DNA of 64,000 nt, from the NCBI GenBank assembly GCA_012934845.2, contig WNNJ02001876.1:186001-250000 (forward strand), read 5' to 3'. Below the pieces are notes generated by a model that saw only the letters and a program-made list of their open reading frames with translations, had not been told where the DNA came from and did not search any database. This document shows, piece by piece, positions 53,991 through 64,000 of this stretch; positions within the stretch are counted from its first letter, which is position 1; the number at the start of each line of letters is the position of its first letter. The stretch comes from Pomphorhynchus laevis. Taxonomy: Eukaryota; Acanthocephala; Palaeacanthocephala; Echinorhynchida; Pomphorhynchidae. A program made the translations under genes and the position numbers.

Positions 53991-54132
53991 ATTAATCTTA
54001 TATGTTTATGAAATGTAGTATGACTATTATGTCGACTATTAGTCGACTGGTGGAGTCGACTAATCTGATTGTGTCGTTGTCAGTTTTCTACCCGCAACTG
54101 CACTAAAGTCACGAGATCATCTTTTTTTATTG

Positions 54133-54515
54133 GGGTGGGAAAAGCGGTGGCGGGAACAATACAGTTTGAAGTTCGCATATTTTCTGGACAACACCGGTTA
54201 AGCTTCTTCACAATTTAAACACTTGGTGGGGAGCAGCACTTCCCGCCAACTTGCGGGCAATTCGTTAGGCCGCATACCTCACAAGACTTCTTCTTAACAC
54301 ATTCGGAGCCCCAGTGGCCTCATTCGTGACAAGTATTTTGTCGGTGCTTGTAAGTTTAAACATTAGGTTATGCCCAGAAAGGGGTTACATGCGGCTTTTG
54401 TTAGGGTCTCATCATTATCAATGGAAGAGGACGCAAAAGCTATCGGAAGAGAAAAGCCGTTCTTCCCAGTCATGAACCGGCCTGCAATTTGCTTGTGTTT
54501 ACACGATATTCTCCG
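54133..54515 (-). pseudogene. Gag-like zinc-knuckle fragment (right duplicate)
   Basis: Nearly identical to 36956-37340: ISCKHKQIAGRFMTGKNG and the HEC..W...C, CEVCGLTNCP, CLNCEE knuckles in a shifted frame. Beyond 54515 the two copies diverge abruptly, which marks one end of the duplication. Confidence 0.5.
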
Positions 54516-54739
54516 ATTTCTGCTGCAATTGTAGAATCTTTTGATCCTCTGATAACACACAATTTGCTCGTGGTAATTTTGACGAAAAATACAATTTTTT
54601 CTCTAAGTCACAAAGTGAAATTATTGCATTACGTAAGTTATAACAAACGCTTAGTGTAAGGGTTATGCTTTGGAAGTATTCAAGAATCATTTAATGCAAC
54701 CTGAAGAGAGCTAGATGGCTCTGAAACGGGCTCATTATT

Positions 54740-54985
54740 TGTCATTGAAAGGGAAAATTCAGGTACGCCTCTGGGGCACTTGGGCTATCCCTGGATTAGT
54801 CTTCTTCTCTAGTGGACGTCCCCTAGAGCAAAGGCTAAGGTTTCTCAAGCTCTTCGTATCTCGATTACCCAGCATAGTCCGCCTCGATTGGACTCCTTTG
54901 GGAGTGAAAGACTCCGGGTGGTTAATTCGAAGAGCGGCGTGTTGGATTGGTTGTGGGCTCAGATCCCACCGGACATGAGGCCGTA
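54740..54985 (+). pseudogene. 3' end of jockey/R1/I-like element
   Basis: CGCCTCTGGGG.ACTTGGG ... GAGCAAAGGCTAAGGTTTCT ... CAGCATAGTCCGCCTCGATT aligns with the minus strand of 47526-47775 over about 240 bp. It is the C-terminal coding and 3' end of the same family, inserted alone, probably by 5' truncation. Confidence 0.75.
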
Positions 54986-55441
54986 AGATAAGTTAATGAC
55001 AATTAAATATACGGATGATGATTATAGATCTTGCCTGACTGTTTTTGTGTTTTGTTTCTGAACTTCTTCACTTATGTTATAATTTTTTAAGGAAACCTTT
55101 TTTTATTTAATGCAACGAGTGTAATCTCAACAGCTTTGTATACAGATACATTGGTGAAGTATAGTCGTTAGTAAACTATAATCATAGTGGACTATATAAT
55201 GAATTATGGTAATTAGTTCACTGAATTTTTCGAATTTATAATTTGTTTTGTTTGTGCATTACTCGGAAATATATACGCAATTTATTGATACGTAATATTT
55301 GATACTTGTGAAAATTAGATTAGAGAAGTGATAATACATATTTTATATAATTTATGAATTAAAAATAATGCTAAATAGAATTTAAATTAAATAATTATTA
55401 ATAATTATTTAAAAACATTTGTGCAAAGAAATAAATATAAA
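54986..55441. other. AT-rich spacer
   Basis: No gene is seen. The last 120 bases resemble the AATAATGCTAAATAGAATTTAAATTAAATAAT strings that accompany Naiad tails. Confidence 0.4.
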
Positions 55442-56530
55442 TTAAATTATAAGGTAGTTGCCTAGGGATGGATCTCTAGCTGACTCTAAAAAAGATGCCG
55501 CATACCCTCGTTGCACGGCTGCGCTGATTCGTTGCATGAGCCAGCTGAATGCGCATTTATCACCGGTTGTTCGACTCAACCTTAAACCAAGCTGCCTCAA
55601 AAACGCAGATGCGCTGGGACCGACAGGGCCAAGTGTTTCGATGGCGATGGGGACGAACAAATACTGTCGATCCTCGAATCAGCTGTATTTGGTTCGTTTG
55701 AGCTGCTCCGCGTGGGCTGCAACAGCGCTAGCAGAAGACACCGCAAGTGCAACATAATTGGCTGCCCGTGTGTTTAGGCAAACGATATCCCAAACGAGTA
55801 TACGGCCAGCTACCCATGTCATAAGAGTCTCACCATCAGGTCGTTTACCATCGTCTCGCACTAAGCCTGCCCGTTCGAGTCTGGAGGGCGATCCTGAAGC
55901 TACGAGATCCATTCTCAAAATCTCGTTGACCGCAACATGTCGATGATGACGAGACATTGTCCTGTTGCAGTCTAAGGCATGAGCATTGTGCCGCGGGACC
56001 AACACTCCGCAGATTCACCGATGTCGTTGAAAGCATTGAGCCTCAACGCCCCGGCGATAGAAATATATCGGCTATCAAATCGTGTGCCGACGGATGTGAT
56101 CGGCAGTGCTTTAAGGAACGCCCCGGACCACTTTGATGCTACTGCAATGAATCGGGATCGAGATTCAGTTGTCCATGCTTCGTCGATAAGTCTTCGTTGG
56201 ACATGATAAGTCTTCGTGGTGTTTGATTATCCATCGTCTTTGAGATATTTGATCCGATGGAATAGTCGTCCGATATTCCGCGTTCCATTGATTTGTGGTA
56301 TTTTCCTAGTCTGATTCTGAAGGGTGAAGGGTTAACGACGGACAGTCCCGTAGCAGTATCTTCTTCAGTTCCATTGTGTCCTTGATGAATGAACCGAACG
56401 CAGAAAGGGCAGCCTCTCATGCCTGGTAAACACCGAGACCTCCAAGACGGATCGGTAAGGTCGCTTGCCTCCAGGCTTCGTTGGGTAGTGACACATTGAG
56501 TATTTCGCTCAATATTCTTCAAACTTCAGT
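55442..56530 (-). pseudogene. Third-subfamily REL-type retrotransposon, C-terminal part
   Basis: The frame 56005-55679 reads RHHRHVAVNEILRM, DDGKRPDGETLMTWVAGRIL then VWDIVCLN; the next frame, 55660-55442, reads FVPIAIETLGPVGPSASAFL and WLMQRISAAVQRGYA. KRPDG.T...W..G....WD is the nuclease-like signature of a widespread animal RT family, distinct from the DARLDI type in this window. Upstream 56530-56030 has GC-rich scraps of the preceding linker. No RT motifs are present, consistent with 5' truncation. Confidence 0.7.
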
Positions 56531-56620
56531 GTCGAAAAGTTGAAGCATTTCACTTCCGTAGCAGGGTGTACATCGAAGAAGGAAGAAAATCCTTGGCAAG
56601 CTATTATTTTATTAATAATT

Positions 56621-56825
56621 ATTATTTTTGTATCTAAATGCCATTCCCAGAAAAAAGAAATTGAATATTTCTTCGATATTTCGTTCAGAAATATCAAAAA
56701 CCAAAAAATTTTGGTTTCTGATAAACATACAATACTTCTTGATAATGTCCGCGGTTAGCGAACGAAATATCGAAGAAATATTCAATTTCTTTTTTCTGGG
56801 AATGGCATTTAGATACAAAAATAAT
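56621..56825. mobile_element. Perfect 66-bp inverted repeat foldback element
   Basis: Arm 56621-56686 is the exact complement of 56760-56825. The core includes GTATCTAAATGCCATTCCC and CTTCGATATTTCG. The 73-base centre contains its own AAACCAAAAAATTTTGGTTT palindrome. Exact identity of the arms implies recent formation or conversion. No coding capacity. Confidence 0.8.
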
Positions 56826-56869
56826 TATTCCCCCCAGAATGTCTCAGTCCGTTTCTAATAATTATTAAT

Positions 56870-57149
56870 AAAAATTAAGAAATATGCATGAAAAACTTAA
56901 AAACATTATGACATAGGTCATGTTACCGGGAAAATAAAGTCCACATTTCAATATTAATATGTCATGAAAATAAACCAGATCAGATAATCGAGTATACGTA
57001 TTTTATACTATATATTAATTAAAAAATAATGCTTAATAGAAATTAAATAATTATACAATTATAAAATGTAGTTATCATATAGTTATCCTATAGTTATAAA
57101 TAGTTATCATTTAATTATAAAAATACATTAATATATTACATATCCAATT
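56870..57149. repeat. Worn Naiad-associated tail module
   Basis: TTACCGGGAAAATAAAGTCC and ACCAGATCAGATAATCGAGTA correspond to the modules at 2853-3600. The rest is AT-rich. Confidence 0.5.
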
Positions 57150-58296
57150 ACAGATTTTCGTCCAGCGCAAATTCCTGAGACATTCGTCTACCATATGCTA
57201 TTAATTTCTACAGCAGAGGTATCACGGGAATTGCGTAAATTATCTTGTTGCACGTCGGCTGGGCCGGACGACATTCATCCTTTTATTCTTCAAAAACTCC
57301 ATGACCTGTAGCATTCCCATTATCAGAGATGTTTAACATGTCAATATGTACATCATGCATCCATGATCGGTAGAAGCGATCTCACATTATTCCTATATAC
57401 AATAAAGGGAACAGAGAAGACCCGTCCAATTATCGTCCTGTAAGTCGGACAAGCGTTGTATGTAAATGTCTTGAAAGGTTCGTGCATAAATACATAACTT
57501 CTCATATGGATAAATTTCAACTTCTGCACCCTTCTCAACATGGATTTCGCGCTGGTTGATCATGCCTCAGTAATTTAATTATGGCTCGTGAAAATTGGGC
57601 AGATGTAGTAGCGAATGGGTGTGGGGTCGATGTAATTTTTATCGATTTTAGCCGGGCGTTTGACCGAGTACCACATGATCCTCTGCTAGTAGTTTTGGCT
57701 AAATACGGTATCGATCTCTATGTAGTTCGTTGGATTAGTTCGTTCTTAAAGGGTCGGTCATATCAAGTGAGGCTAGGCAGTAGTGTTTCTTCACAACGTC
57801 ATGTTTGTGCCGGAGTGCCTCAAGGTACGGTTCTCGGCCCTTTACTGTTCAACATTTTCCTTAAGGATCTGTTATTAAGGCTGAGATGCAAAATCTTAGC
57901 GTTTGCGGATGACCTCAAGTTATGGCGGTGCATTCAATCGTATCATCACTGTTTTCTGCTTTAGGCAGATTTAGACAATATTGTTAGGTGGAGTAATGAG
58001 ACAGGAATGATGTTAAATATATCAAAGTGCTGCCACATGCACTTAGGACATAATAAATTTCCTTTCATATATAAATTAGGTGCCGAGACAATTACGCAGG
58101 TACAATGCACAAGAGATTTGGGAATACTTGTGCACTGGTCATTGAAGAGTCGTCCAAACACAAACAGAATCATCTAAACGACCAGGAAACTTAGCTATGT
58201 GGTCCGGAGGTGTTTTTGTAATCTATCGGCTTCCTGTCTTAAAATAATATACAATTCACTTATTCGTCCTATTATTGAATATTGTATCCCTGCAGT
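57150..58296 (+). pseudogene. CR1-like non-LTR retrotransposon, RT region
   Basis: Early RT text EVSRELRKLSCCTSAGPDDI then HPFILQKLHDL is at 57215-57310. The main frame 57581-57964 holds VIFIDFSRAFDRVPHDPLL (motif A), AGVPQGTVLGPLLFNIFL (B) and LAFADDLKLWR (C, FADD). Downstream LDNIVRWSNETGM, NISKCCHMHLGH and CTRDLGILV lie at 57965-58140, and RPIIEYCIPAVFP near 58265. Interruptions occur before motif A and after motif C, but the catalytic residues are kept. The copy ends abruptly at a palindrome (58296-58328). Confidence 0.75.
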
Positions 58297-58328
58297 ATTT
58301 CCATGTACACGTGGTGTACATGGAAATA
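58296..58328. repeat. Perfect 15-bp palindrome at CR1-like end
   Basis: TATTTCCATGTACAC, GTG, then the exact complement. The left arm is CR1 coding sequence (VFPCTR), so the right arm looks like a snap-back copy made where the element was cut off. Confidence 0.7.
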
Positions 58329-58329
58329 A

Positions 58330-58985
58330 TAATGGTTTTAATTAATAAATAATAAACTATGTATCCGAATAAGGATTAGGGGTCATCAGGTGGATGACCT
58401 CTAAGTACTTATTTATTTAATTAATAATTGACTACCTAATGTTTAATTATATATTTGTTTTTATTTAATTTTTATTTAGCATTATTTTTTATTTATAAAA
58501 TCATAAATTTATAATTTAATATCATTAAACATAAAATAGTAAAACATATAAATCAACACAATGATATTAAAAATAAATTTAAGCTCTTTATTTCAAAATC
58601 ATTTAAATAATTTAATATATACATATTTTTGCATGAGCATTCATGCATACCATATCATATAAAATATAATACATTAAATAATGAAATTTTAAGAATTGCA
58701 ACAATATGTAATGATATTGGCTTTCTTCAAAATCATTTAAATAATTTAATAGATACATATTTTAAACTAGGTTACTATAAAAATAACATCAAGCAGAAAA
58801 TAGTAAAATATATAAATCAACACAATAATATAAAGAATAAATTTAAAATCATAGCATGTATTTGGCCCCGCTGCTATGTTGGGTAGAAGAGTTAGGGGCC
58901 GAAACCTGATAGCATAGCAGTTCCTCGATACCTCTAATTCTTATTCTGATACAACATGTTATTTATTAGTCAATTCATATAAATA
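58330..58985 (+). pseudogene. Naiad-like RT C-terminus and 3' tail
   Basis: Two partial C-terminal pieces (58520-58620 and 58629-58850: HEHSCIPYHIKYNTLN, ICNDIGFLQNHLNN) precede an intact tail core at 58858-58920 with GGCCCC/GGGGCC and CTGCTATG/CATAGCAG helices. Catalytic motifs are absent. Confidence 0.75.
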
Positions 58986-59369
58986 AAGGAAATAAATTAT
59001 ATACTTTGTATTAGAATAAAATAGTGGATAATCAAATTTAATCAGAGGAAATACATCAATAGCAGTGTATGACCTCGCTATTCCATTGGGTCAAGGAATA
59101 GTGACCAAAACCTGATAACATAGTAGTTCATCCTGATGACCTCTAATTCTTATTAAACATCGTCTGTTACTTATTAGTCAATTCAAAAAATTGACTTTTA
59201 TGTCAATTGACTTTTATGTCAATTGACTTTTATGGGTCAAGGAATAGTGGCCGAAACCTGATAACATAACAGTTCCTCTTGATAACCTATAATCTTTATG
59301 CTGATGCATCTATTATTTATAAAATTAAATACATCATAAAAATATATTATAATATTAAATATATAATAT
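58986..59369 (+). repeat. Successive Naiad tails and an 18-bp minisatellite
   Basis: Two more tail copies (59068-59150 and 59230-59330) follow the one at 58858, separated by three copies of TCAATTGACTTTTATG at 59190-59235. Repeated tails without bodies suggest recombination between tails or repeated short insertions. Confidence 0.65.
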
Positions 59370-60344
59370 TATATTTTTAATATATAATATTAAAAATTTA
59401 TTTAGAATCATTAGCGAACAATTTTTATGGATGGGTAATAAATAATATACTTTGTATTAAAAAAGGATACATGATAATCAAATTTCATCAGAGGAAATAC
59501 TTCATTAGTGCGTTTTTGGTACTGCTGCTATGTTGGGTCAAGGAATAGTGGCCGAAACCTGATAACATAACAGTTCCTCTTGATAACCTATAATCTTTAT
59601 GCTGATGCATCTATTATTTAACATTTAACTTTTTCTGCTTTCATTTTCAATACTAATGTTAATTCATTATTGCTAATTTATTCTTTAACATTAAAAATAA
59701 ATTAGCGAAATTATTTTATAAATTATAAATTAATGATAAATTATCATTAATTTATCGCTAAATTATTAGCGATAAATTTAATAAATTAGCAATTAATTGT
59801 TGGTAATTTATTCTAAAACTTTATTCTGATTGCATAGATATTCCTCCTGATGACCTATAATCCTTACTCTGATGTATTGTTTATTATTTATTAGTCAAAT
59901 CATAAATTGAATTTTATTTGAAATTTTAATTTTTTATTGTACATGTTTTTTATGTAATCCTATATAACATTATTAAATTATTTGTATATATTTATTTAAT
60001 TTTATTTATTGTTCAATTTATAAATAATTCAATATACATAGATCAGAAAATGTTAATTTCATGTATCGCTTACTTTGGGTTCCATATAAAACGCATTTAG
60101 ACAAAAATAGTATCGTTCATTTTATATTAGACTACTTTAGGTGGAAGAAGCATGCTCAATTAACATTAAGCCGATAGAGTGTAATCTATTTTTTAAAATA
60201 TATTTTCATTTAATTGATTGATTAATATACTTTTATTTAACTGATTTAATTAAAGGTATTTATTAGTTGATAAAAGCACCGATTGATTAGCACAGATCGA
60301 ATGTGATGACTGGAAAGTACGCCTTTCAGATCGTCATATTTAAA
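59370..60344 (+). repeat. Right copy of the 0.94-kb dispersed duplication
   Basis: Nearly identical to 43290-44228 in the same orientation. It carries about 20 extra bases near 59745 (a TTATCATTAATTTATCGCTAA palindromic stretch) that the left copy lacks. It ends at GATCGTCATATTTAAA. Confidence 0.8.
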
Positions 60345-61156
60345 ATTTTATTCTGATTTCATAAACATATTATTTTTATATAATTGAAACGTGAATTCAA
60401 TTAATTAATCGAATTAAAAATTTAATTAAATTAATTTAATATTTATGAAATTGATTATTTTAAATCTTTATTTTGGCACATTGTTTAATATTTATTAGTC
60501 AATTCATAAAAATTTTGTATTTTAAATTTTAATTTTTAATTTTATCAGTAAAAACATAAATTGTATATAATCTTATGTAACAATATAATAAGATTTAATT
60601 TTATAATTTAATGATTATTCAATTAACCATTTAATAATTATATATATTTTATTTTACATTGTTTTAATTAGTAAATAATATAAAATACATAGACTTAGTT
60701 TGCTGAGCTGATTAAAAAGTTCTTATTTAAATATGAATTATAGAAAATCTTGCAATTAAAATATTTATTTTTGAATTAAGGTAAAGTACAAGATACGTAG
60801 GCCCAGTAAACTTATCTGATTTGATCTCAAAGTTTATTCAACAACCACAGTATTAATTCAAATTAACATAAAAATAATGAAATTAAAATAAAAATTAATT
60901 AAAAAATTAATTATACTGATATAATTAACATAATAGGAATGATAAATTTGTTTATATATATATTTAACTTTAGAATATATACATATTTAACAGTCAGTTA
61001 ACCATTTAAATAATGTATAAATAAACGATACTTAAATCATAGTTAGGTCATATTTATTAGCAACAACAATAAATCAACTTGCACTTTGAATTTCTGTAGA
61101 TTGATCAACTCGCCGGCCTAACCACCTGATGTAAGTGAAATTTCCATACCGTAAAT
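60345..61156. other. AT-rich region upstream of the GTPBP-like gene
   Basis: Contains a reversed Naiad tail module near 60480-60715. The last 100 bases before 61157 should hold the promoter and 5' UTR; no specific element can be named. Confidence 0.4.
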
Positions 61157-61566
61157 ATGGAAGGATTTGGATTATTTTTTGGTTGTCGACAAGATACTAA
61201 TGAATGTAACGATGATGATAAGTTTTTACCATTAATGGAATCTCAATCTTCAAACCTTCCACCTGAGGTATATTTAAAAACAAAAGATGTATTGTTAGTT
61301 CCCCAAATTTGTATAGGAACATCTCGGAAACGTTGAGTACAAGGTGAGCACAAATATTTACTTAATAGCATTTAATTTGAATGCGATTCATAGCTTAAAT
61401 TGGTAAATCCAGATCCGGAGCGAATTGAACATTTGACTACTCAAATGAAATGGCGACTGGAGGAAGGCAATGGCGTTGCTTTATATGAATTGGGTGTAGA
61501 AGATAACGGAAACGTAATAGGTCTTGCAGCAGCCGAATTTAATTCTTCTTTAAAAACTATGAACAG
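61157..61566 (+). CDS. GTPBP1/GTPBP2-like translational GTPase, first three exons
   Basis: Exons are 61157-61267 (37 codons, MEGFGLFFGCRQ ... NLPPE), a 27-nt microexon 61317-61343 (EHLGNVEYK), and 61394-61566 (LKLVNPDPERIEHLTTQMKW, RLEEGNGVALYELGVEDNG, LAAAEFNSSLKTMN, ending two bases into a codon). All boundaries are GT..AG and in phase. The LPPE..EGNIEYKLKLVNP...R..HL.TQMKWRL..G...A.Y.IGVEDNG order is the N-terminal region of GTPBP1/2, GTPases related to EF-Tu/Hbs1 that act in ribosome rescue and mRNA turnover. The GTP-binding domain must lie in exons beyond the window, because 61845-64000 is repeat DNA. Confidence 0.8.
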
Positions 61567-61844
61567 GTTAGAATTGAATAACAAGTTTTATTTAAAATAC
61601 AATTTAAAGTTAATTATTTAAAAAGTAAGTGATCAATCGTTTAAATTTAAAAATTACTAAACAGAACTACGAGTCTGCTAAGAAATACAACAATAAAATA
61701 TTTAAATTCATTATTTAAAATATTATAAATATAAATAAATATTATAATATTTATTATTTAAAATATTAAAGTATTATAATATTTATTATTTAAAATATTT
61801 AAATATTTAAAATATTAAACTATTTAAATATTTAAAATATTTAA
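61567..61844. other. Start of a GTPBP-like intron
   Basis: AT-rich intronic DNA ending in overlapping ATTTAAATATTTAAAATA repeats that adjoin the Naiad insertion. Confidence 0.5.
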
Positions 61845-63045
61845 ATATTTAAATGTACATTAAAACCACTTTCTGTCTATATGAATAAAATACTTAAAGT
61901 AATTAAAGCACACTTTAAAAAATATTGCAAGGTAATCGAAATTAATACTGGTATAAAACACTATTTCAGTATTAATTCTACAAAAGAATTTTTAGAACAG
62001 ACAAAAGGAATAAATTTTCAAAATATAAATACATACGATTTTAGTACGCTTTATACAAATCTAGATTTAGTAGATATTAAAGAAGCGTTAGTAAAATTAA
62101 TTAACTTATATTCGGAAAAAGATATACATATATATGTTATAATAATTATAACGCCTATCTAACAAAAATTAAACCATCAAGTAAATATAAATATATGGAT
62201 AAAATTGAATTAATAGAATCCTTAAATATTTTGATAAATCAAAATTATTTAAAAGTAGGGACATCTATATTTAGACAAGTAAAAGGTGTTCCAATGGGTG
62301 GTAATAGTAGCCCAATTATAGCTGACTTGTTTTTAAGCTTTATAGAATATGAATTTGTTCATAACTGTGTAAAAACTAAATCTAAACAATATAAATATAT
62401 GAAATATATGTTTCGATACATTGATGATATATGTGTATTTAATTCTAATAATTTTTATTCAATTAGTGAACAAATTTATCCAGAAAGCCTTATTCTTAAC
62501 AAAACCAATATTAATGATAAAGAAGGTGTATATCTAGATATGAACATTAAATTAACATTAACTAAAACTACTATTAATTTATATCGTAAAGATGACATAT
62601 TTAAATTTACAAGAAACATATTTTTGCATGAGCATTCATGCATACCATATAATATAAAATATAATACATTAAATAATGAAATTTTAAGAATTGCAACAAT
62701 ATGTAATGATATTGGCTTTCTTCAAAATCATTTAAATAATTTAATAGATACATATTTTAAACTAGGTTACTATAAAAATAACATCAAGCAGAAAATAGTA
62801 AAATATATAAATCAACACAATAATATAAAGAATAAATTTAAACTCTCAAGTGGCAAATTTTTATGGATGGATAATAAATAATATATTTTGTATTAGAATA
62901 AAATACTAGATAGTTTTATCAGAGGAAATGCATCATTAGCATGTATTATGCCCCGCTGCTATGTTGAGTTGAGGAATAGAGGCCGAAATCTGATAACATA
63001 GCAGTTATTCCTGATGTCATCTATCTTGATATAAATGGCAACTTT
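61845..63045 (+). mobile_element. Best-preserved Naiad-like RT body with 3' tail
   Basis: The frame from 61853 reads KCTLKPLSVYMNKILK-type sequence, then TYDFSTLYTNLDLVDIKEAL (motif A). A frameshift near 62140 leads to the 228-codon frame 62195-62881 with QVKGVPMGGNSSPIIADLF (motif B region), FRYIDDICVF (YIDD at residues 75-78), the thumb and the FLWMDNK end. The tail core follows at 62945-63020 with a perfect CTGCTATGTT/AACATAGCAG pairing. The 5' half, including the nuclease, is missing, so this is a 5'-truncated copy within the GTPBP-like intron. One frameshift keeps it from being open throughout. Confidence 0.85.
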
Positions 63046-63399
63046 TTTAGTACAACCAAACACAAGCGTCTACAAATAGTTGCTGTTACAAATATATAGT
63101 CAAAATACAAAGGTATACCATCCATGCACATTGGTTCTTATGATAATCGTTATTGTTATGCATTTGCTGTGTGTTCATTCACAACATTTCTCTTCCCCAT
63201 ATGAACATGGTCTTTTACAACACCACATCGCAGGCAAATCGAACGGGGACTTTACAGACTCTTTCTGAACGTCTAGGTAGTTACCGAGGGCAATTATCAT
63301 TTTCCTGATTTTCGGCGTCTGAATTCGTGATGATCTTTTGACTTTGATCACTAGCTGTTTATTCTGCTGTGACAGTGTTGAATCCTTTTTCTATGGATC
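63046..63399. other. Unassigned segment, possible Gag-knuckle scrap
   Basis: On the minus strand near 63200-63230 a frame reads CLRCGVVKDHVHMGK, suggestive of one zinc knuckle. It is too short to assign. No other feature is seen. Confidence 0.3.
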
Positions 63400-64000
63400 A
63401 TTATCTTCATCCTTAATAATTTCTCTTTTCTCTATTCCGTCGCCTTTACGAAGCATATCAGCGTGTAACTTAAAATTTTGATCACCGTTGATCACGATGT
63501 ACGATGTCCAGTTTGAACGCTTTTATATTTCTCCCGCCGACAACGGTTCGTTATTTTTCTGCCGATACCACACCTTTTCTCTTACCTGGAACTCTCTCGG
63601 TTTTGATTTCTTATCAAAATATATTTTATTATTTGCTTGATAACGTTCAAGTGTGGAACGCAGATTTGGTTTTAAACGATCAAATAAGGTAGTCAATCGA
63701 TTACCAGCAAAGACAAGTGAGGGTGGTTTTTACGTGTCACTGTACTGTGTGTTCCTATATCACAATAAAATTTGCTGCAATCGCTTTGGACATTCGTGTA
63801 TATTGTAAGGTCTGATCACTTTATTCTTTAGGACTTGAATAAACCTCTCTGCTAGACCGTTTGATCTTAGATGATACGGTGATATTCTAACATGCTTTAC
63901 TCCATTCGACTGCAAAAAATTCGTGAATTCTGAAGACTGAAACGAAGGATCATGTTCTGATAAATGATCATTGTCAGCTCTTGGGGAACCTACTTTCTGG
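63400..64000 (-). pseudogene. Ty3/gypsy-like integrase, C-terminal part
   Basis: From the right edge the minus strand reads SSEFTNFLQSNGVKHVRISP, YHLRSNGLAERFIQVLKN and YRNTQYSDT, then FDRLKPNLRSTLERYQ and REFQVREKVWYRQ. The core block, with the catalytic glutamate region in NGLAER, matches gypsy-type integrases, and the VREKVWYR segment matches the C-terminal domain. A TGA/TAA follows YRNT..., and the upstream part is outside the window. The fragment lies in the GTPBP-like intron. Confidence 0.7.

Overview
The window is invertebrate nuclear DNA. It is strongly AT-rich, carries spliced genes with GT..AG introns of tens of bases to about 3 kb, and most of what can be recognised is the wreckage of several retroelement classes. 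Nothing points to a prokaryote or an organelle. The lineage cannot be fixed from the sequence alone.

Three host genes lie on the + strand between the repeats. The last two exons of a WDR7/Rabconnectin-3-beta-like gene are at 9140-9244 and 12342-12506. A complete four-exon GABARAPL2/GATE-16 (ATG8 family) gene spans 19295-21946. The first three exons of a GTPBP1/GTPBP2-like GTPase, including a 27-nt microexon, are at 61157-61566, and that gene runs off the right edge. A broken ubiquilin-like UBA sequence lies antisense in the last WDR7 intron (11392-11990).

Mobile elements fall into these groups. (1) A Penelope-like element of the permuted Naiad type, with GIY-YIG endonuclease upstream of the reverse transcriptase (RT), is present as about twenty fragments. 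All share a conserved 3' tail that can form interlocking helices. (2) Non-LTR retrotransposons with an apparent C-terminal restriction-like endonuclease (REL) occur in at least three subfamilies: 240-1488, 14754-17799, 36069-36761, 37640-38725 and 40049-43034; 27481-29986; and 55442-56530. (3) APE-type non-LTR elements include a CR1/L2-like copy (4880-6560), an RTE-like copy (31690-33545), a jockey/R1/I-like copy (47526-50490, 54740-54985), another CR1-like copy (57150-58310) and a 3' end at 22500-22815. (4) A canonical Penelope-like fragment is at 6602-7440. (5) A Ty3/gypsy-like integrase fragment is at 63400-64000. (6) Short foldback elements and hairpins are scattered through the window.

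The most striking find is a set of roughly 304-bp tandem repeats (33813-34299, 50861-51650, plus a diverged single copy at 45287-45545). Their minus strand encodes a hammerhead ribozyme with helix III open. Both arrays sit in the 3' tail of a Naiad copy between 12-bp target-site duplications, and they differ by exactly one monomer. This is the signature of a retrozyme-like RNA element mobilised by a Penelope-like partner. The two arrays are inside a roughly 3.9-kb segmental duplication (33560-37400 and 50510-54515).
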